The notes beneath the pieces are model-generated. The model saw nothing but the letters and a program-made list of their open reading frames with translations, ran no database searches and was not told the DNA's origin. From NCBI GenBank assembly GCA_028023455.1, contig JAQFVV010012547.1, positions 126,001 to 190,000 of the forward strand: 64,000 nt of DNA. The letters run 5' to 3'. The DNA comes from Epiperipatus broadwayi. Taxonomy: Eukaryota; Onychophora; Udeonychophora; Euonychophora; Peripatidae. This document shows positions 60,611-64,000 of the stretch, one piece after another. The position numbers and the translations under genes are program-made. The number at the start of each line of letters is the position of its first letter. Positions within the stretch are counted from its first letter, which is position 1.

Positions 60611-61150
60611 ATGAATTTCTTTATTCCCATTCATGAACAGATCTTATTCAAATAAAAGACTTTGTTAGAATTTGATATCCATAGCAAGCTTTAAGTGCCT
60701 CCCATAATTATTATATAAAATAAACATTAGTATGTGCGTGTGTATTTAATCTTCTCATAATATATTTTAATTAATATGTGCAAAGCTTTCCTTTGAGTAG
60801 TGAATTTATATGTCAAAGGGTGTGTCTTTTTGCAGATCTATAATGTTTTAATTATATTATTCTTTATTATTATGTATTTTACTAAAAGTGTGCTTAAACG
60901 AATTTATAATTTTCTTTTTTATAACATTCTTTACTTTTTTTTTAATTAGAAGTATTTAAAATAAATTGTTTGTTTGCTAGTTATTGTTTGGTCCGTTCCC
61001 TTTAATAATTATGCCACTAATGTCTTTAATTAAATGTAAGCATTAAGTCTACTATAGTTTGTCTTTCTACAAATAAATAAAAGAGTTAGTTAGGGATTAA
61101 TCAAGAGCTAAATTGTTTACCTGTTATGCAGGCATGCTAGGCATGCTAAT

Positions 61151-62129
61151 TATTAAACAATTCAAAACAAAACAACACTCTCCATATAGTAGTGCCATCT
61201 TGTGCTAACAAGAGCAAACAATGGATGCCAGAAGGCTTGTGCATAAAATCCCTATCTAATGCCTACTCATCCAATATCCCCAGACTAGTTTCTGGCTTGT
61301 GGCCTTCATCAGTGAGGAGCCTTGGATCTGAGAGCACTGCACCTAGATCTTAGGATCTAATGCAACCCTCCAGCACCCACCTTTTAACTCTATTTAACTA
61401 CAAAACCATAGAATAAATTGAAAACACTATTAATATTTTCAATCCAAGATCAATAGCTTATATAGTCATATGGGTCTGAACTCAATTCAGTACCCATACA
61501 TTTTTTCTTTGCTCTTTAACAACCATAGCCACCACTATCCTATTAGGCAGGATTGGTGTTAAACCACTAAACATCACATGATCACTATCTCATACTAGCA
61601 CAATAATTGTTATTAAACAATTCAAAACAAAACAACACTCTCCATATAGTAGTGCCATCTTGTGCTAACAAGAGCAATCAATGGATGCCAGAAGGCTTGT
61701 GCATAAAATCCCTATCTAATGCCTACTCATCCAATATCCCCAGACTAGTTTCTGGCTTGTGGCCTTCATCAGTGAGGAGCCTTGGATCTGAGAGCACTGC
61801 ACCTAGATCTTAGGATCTAATCCAACCCTCCAGCACCCACCTTTTAACTCTATTTAACTACAAAACCATGAGAATGAAATTGAAAACACTATTAATATTT
61901 TCAATCCAAGATCAATAGCTTATATAGTCATATGGGTCTGAACTCAATTCAGTACCCATACATTTTGGTGTCTTTGGCTCTTTAACAACCATAGCCACCA
62001 CTATCCTATTAGGCAGGATTGGTGTTAAACCACTAAACATCACATGATCACTATCTCATACTAGCACAATAATTGTTATTAAACAATTCAAAACAAAACA
62101 ACACTCTCCATATAGTAGTGCCATCTTGT
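61151..62129 (+). repeat. Tandem array of a MITE-derived 460/466-bp unit
   Basis: Unit starts TATTAAACAATTCAAAACAA at 61151, 61611 and 62077 (periods 460 and 466). Units contain CTCTCCATATAGTAGTGCCA, GGATGCCAGAAGGCTTGTGC, TCCAATATCCCCAGACTAGT, GGCCTTCATCAGTGAGGAGC and CACATGATCACTATCTCATA, all shared with the MITE copies at 25523-25740 and 7264-7410. The third unit stops after GTGCCATCTTGTG. The two full units are nearly identical, differing mainly by small indels near 61403/61868 and 61503/61965, so the duplication is recent relative to its neighbours. Confidence 0.88.
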
Positions 62130-62329
62130 GATCATGCTAATTATAACTTATGATTAGCTGGCACCTGAGGTTTTATCTCAAATAAATAGAAATGCTTTGG
62201 ATGGCAAGGGTTTGAATTTAGCAGCTGAGAAGTTCTATAGCCTGGGAATGTGGCCGCGGGTTATACTTTGTATAGCCTCAGTCTGGGTATAGGTGCCATT
62301 GGTCTTATCCATCTTCTGTATTTGACTTC

Positions 62330-63800
62330 TCTGCTTGAAGGACCGGTTTGCTGCAATAATAAAAATGCAGCCAGAGTAGATCGAGATTTGTTGTTTGTAT
62401 AATTAGGGCAATTGTTCTCCTATCCAATTCAATTGGCTTTCCAACTTTGGTGCAGAACTGTCATAAGTTACTAGTAATTATAAACGTAATTAAAGTAGAA
62501 TTAAAAGTTTGAGAAGAAAGTTGTGAAGAAACTCTAAATTGCATCATTATAAATACAAAAAGTGGTGTACAGTGTAAAAAGAGAAGGGTCCAAAGCAAAC
62601 AAATTATAATCTAAATGAAAAGAGAGAGTCTAAAGAGGTAGATATTTTAGGCAGATTGGGGTATTGAGGATAATGTGGAGACAGAAAGGACTAAGCGGAT
62701 TGAAGACTGTTGCATGCTTCATTTAAGAAAAAAAAAGGTGGAAATAGAAATAAACAAAAATAAGTGAAAGTAAAAATTTATAAAAAAAAAAGAATTAGAA
62801 TTATTAATGTGCACCTGGGCAAAAGCAAAGATGGAGGCTGAAGGTAAAGAACAAAAATCGAGCAGTGAGAAAGAGGCAAAACTCTCTATACAGTAATGTC
62901 ACTCAGAAAGGGTGATCAGGTGATGTTCAGTGAAAAAGAGGGAACATGTGAGGAAATAGAGAAAATATAGGTACAGATAAGGTAACAGAAATGCTGATGG
63001 AAGAAATAAGACAGTGGAGGTTGGAAACTATGAAAGCATGACAAGAGAGTAATGAAAGACTAGAGAACATAACAAGAAATTTGGATAACTAATAATGAGA
63101 GTAGACAAATTAGAAGAGATGAGAAGGAAAAGGAAAGGAATAGATATAAGTAAGTCAGCGGTAGAAAATAGTGTAGATATTACAAATAAAAAAGTGAATT
63201 AGAAAACATATAATTTTGAACAAAAACCAGAAAATGAGTTTGCTTTAAGAATTAAGCTGGAAACAGAAATTATTTTTAACTTGAAGGATAAGCCCGGATA
63301 TGGAAATAAATCTGTACTGAACATAGTGAGAAGGGAATAGAAAGAGTAGAGATAGCAGAATTAAAAGACAAGAAAGTGAAAAACATAAAAATGAACATGT
63401 ACTTAAAGAAGGACCCTGCTAAGATCCCGAAATGTATAAGAGTAAGTTGTGAGAGTTTATGAAAGCACCCGACAGCACAAGACTTGAGTATGGAACTAAA
63501 GAAGAGAGATTTAAACTCTTTGAAAGAGAAAGAAGTTGAAATGTTCTAGATATTATAAATTACAATGGGGATCAAAGTAATTGGGATACAAATGATAAGC
63601 ATAGATTGTCGTATGGCAGTAAAAGAAAGGGGAAAGGCAAAGGTAATATTCGCGAACTGGAAACTAATCGCCTGGAACACCAACTCAGGCCTAGAAATGG
63701 CTTGAGATTCTCTAGTCTGAGCGAGGACAGCAGAAGTAAAAAGGAACCGCCTGATAAAGATTAGGCTAGTAATTTAAAGGAAACAAGAAGGATTTGTAGA
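62330..63800 (+). pseudogene. Decayed gag/ORF1-like region with possible primer-binding site
   Basis: Near 62446 TTTGGTGCAGAACTGTCA resembles an LTR-retrotransposon primer-binding region. Downstream, + strand readings in changing frames are glutamate/lysine/arginine-rich and coiled-coil-like (near 62990 EMLMEEIRQWRLETMKA, a stop, then ESNERLENITRNLDN; near 63220 ENEFALRIKLETEI). An MITE end (CTCTCTATACAGTAATG) interrupts it near 62885. No catalytic domain is present and stops are frequent. It could be the gag of an LTR element or ORF1 of a LINE. I cannot separate these. Confidence 0.4.
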
Positions 63801-64000
63801 TGACGAAAATAAATCAACATTCTGATTATGACAAATAAGATAACATTAGTAAATAAAAAAAAAGTTTCAGAAAGAGATAAAATTTGGTAAATAAAATGAA
63901 ATGTTTTTCAAGAAGTAATAATGGAAGCAAATGAAAGATAAAATATTTTTTTCTGGAATACATGCATGTCAATAAAAGCAAAGCTAAATAAATGATTTAA

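Larger units (their letters stand above)
55323..64000 (+). other. Intron downstream of exon F (incomplete, >8.6 kb)
   Basis: GTAAAT donor at 55323 and no acceptor-exon pair with VPS13 sequence recognised to the end of the window. It contains unclassified GC-richer blocks (56160-56780, 57600-58260, 59930-60610), a hairpin, a tandem MITE array and a gag/ORF1-like remnant. The stretches 55323-56160, 56780-57600, 58260-59930 and 60610-61150 show nothing I can name. Confidence 0.6.

Overview
The window reads as nuclear DNA from an animal, very AT-rich (roughly three quarters A+T by eye), and is dominated by introns and transposable-element debris. I see no bacterial gene organisation. The only host gene I can support is a run of six exons on the + strand (9800 to 55322) that splice, in a consistent reading frame and with GT-AG borders throughout, into about 320 residues of the N-terminal part of a VPS13-family lipid-transfer protein. 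From remembered family features the closest member is VPS13D. Neither end of the gene is in the window. Introns are about 11.4, 7.9, 15.1, 9.9 and 0.23 kb. Large introns, (CCCTAA)-like repeats, Ty3/gypsy, CR1/Jockey-type and endonuclease-bearing LINEs, hAT and many foldback elements point to an invertebrate metazoan. I cannot resolve the phylum. The telomere-like repeat is of the TTAGGG type rather than the insect TTAGG type, but it sits inside a transposon.

Layout. 1-9.8 kb (presumably upstream intron): a 1.17 kb terminal-inverted-repeat element carrying an internal telomere-like tract, then a decayed LTR retrotransposon (2.6-8.4 kb) with a hairpin MITE inside it. 9.8-21.3 kb: exon A, a TIR element, a LINE endonuclease fragment, a LINE 3' end, a broken hAT transposase and a large foldback palindrome. 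21.3-29.4 kb: exon B, a TA-flanked MITE, an imperfect tandem repeat, a zinc-finger fragment, two LINE 3' ends in tandem, a MITE, a tRNA-like sequence and a MITE with 100-bp arms. 29.4-44.7 kb: exon C with a putative solo LTR starting 17 nt after its splice donor, a well-bounded minus-strand Ty3/gypsy element (31530-36094, 5-bp target duplication, primer-binding site), an unclassified 2.3 kb block, a zinc-knuckle ORF remnant and another foldback. 44.7-55.3 kb: exon D, a second zinc-knuckle-family fragment, a 4.8 kb insertion made of two 1.9 kb direct repeats around a 0.7 kb non-coding core with a LINE nested in one repeat, then exons E and F. 55.3-64 kb (intron after F): unclassified retroelement-like blocks, a 460-bp tandem array of a MITE, and a decayed gag/ORF1-like region.

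Functionally the window is one host gene hosting layered transposon insertions. Every transposon coding region I inspected is broken by stops, frameshifts or truncation, so nothing here looks able to move on its own. The most informative structures are the 4.8 kb non-coding LTR-type element (with an additional copy next to exon C and a paralogous empty site beside it), the telomere-like tract inside a TIR transposon, and the tandemly amplified MITE near the right end.
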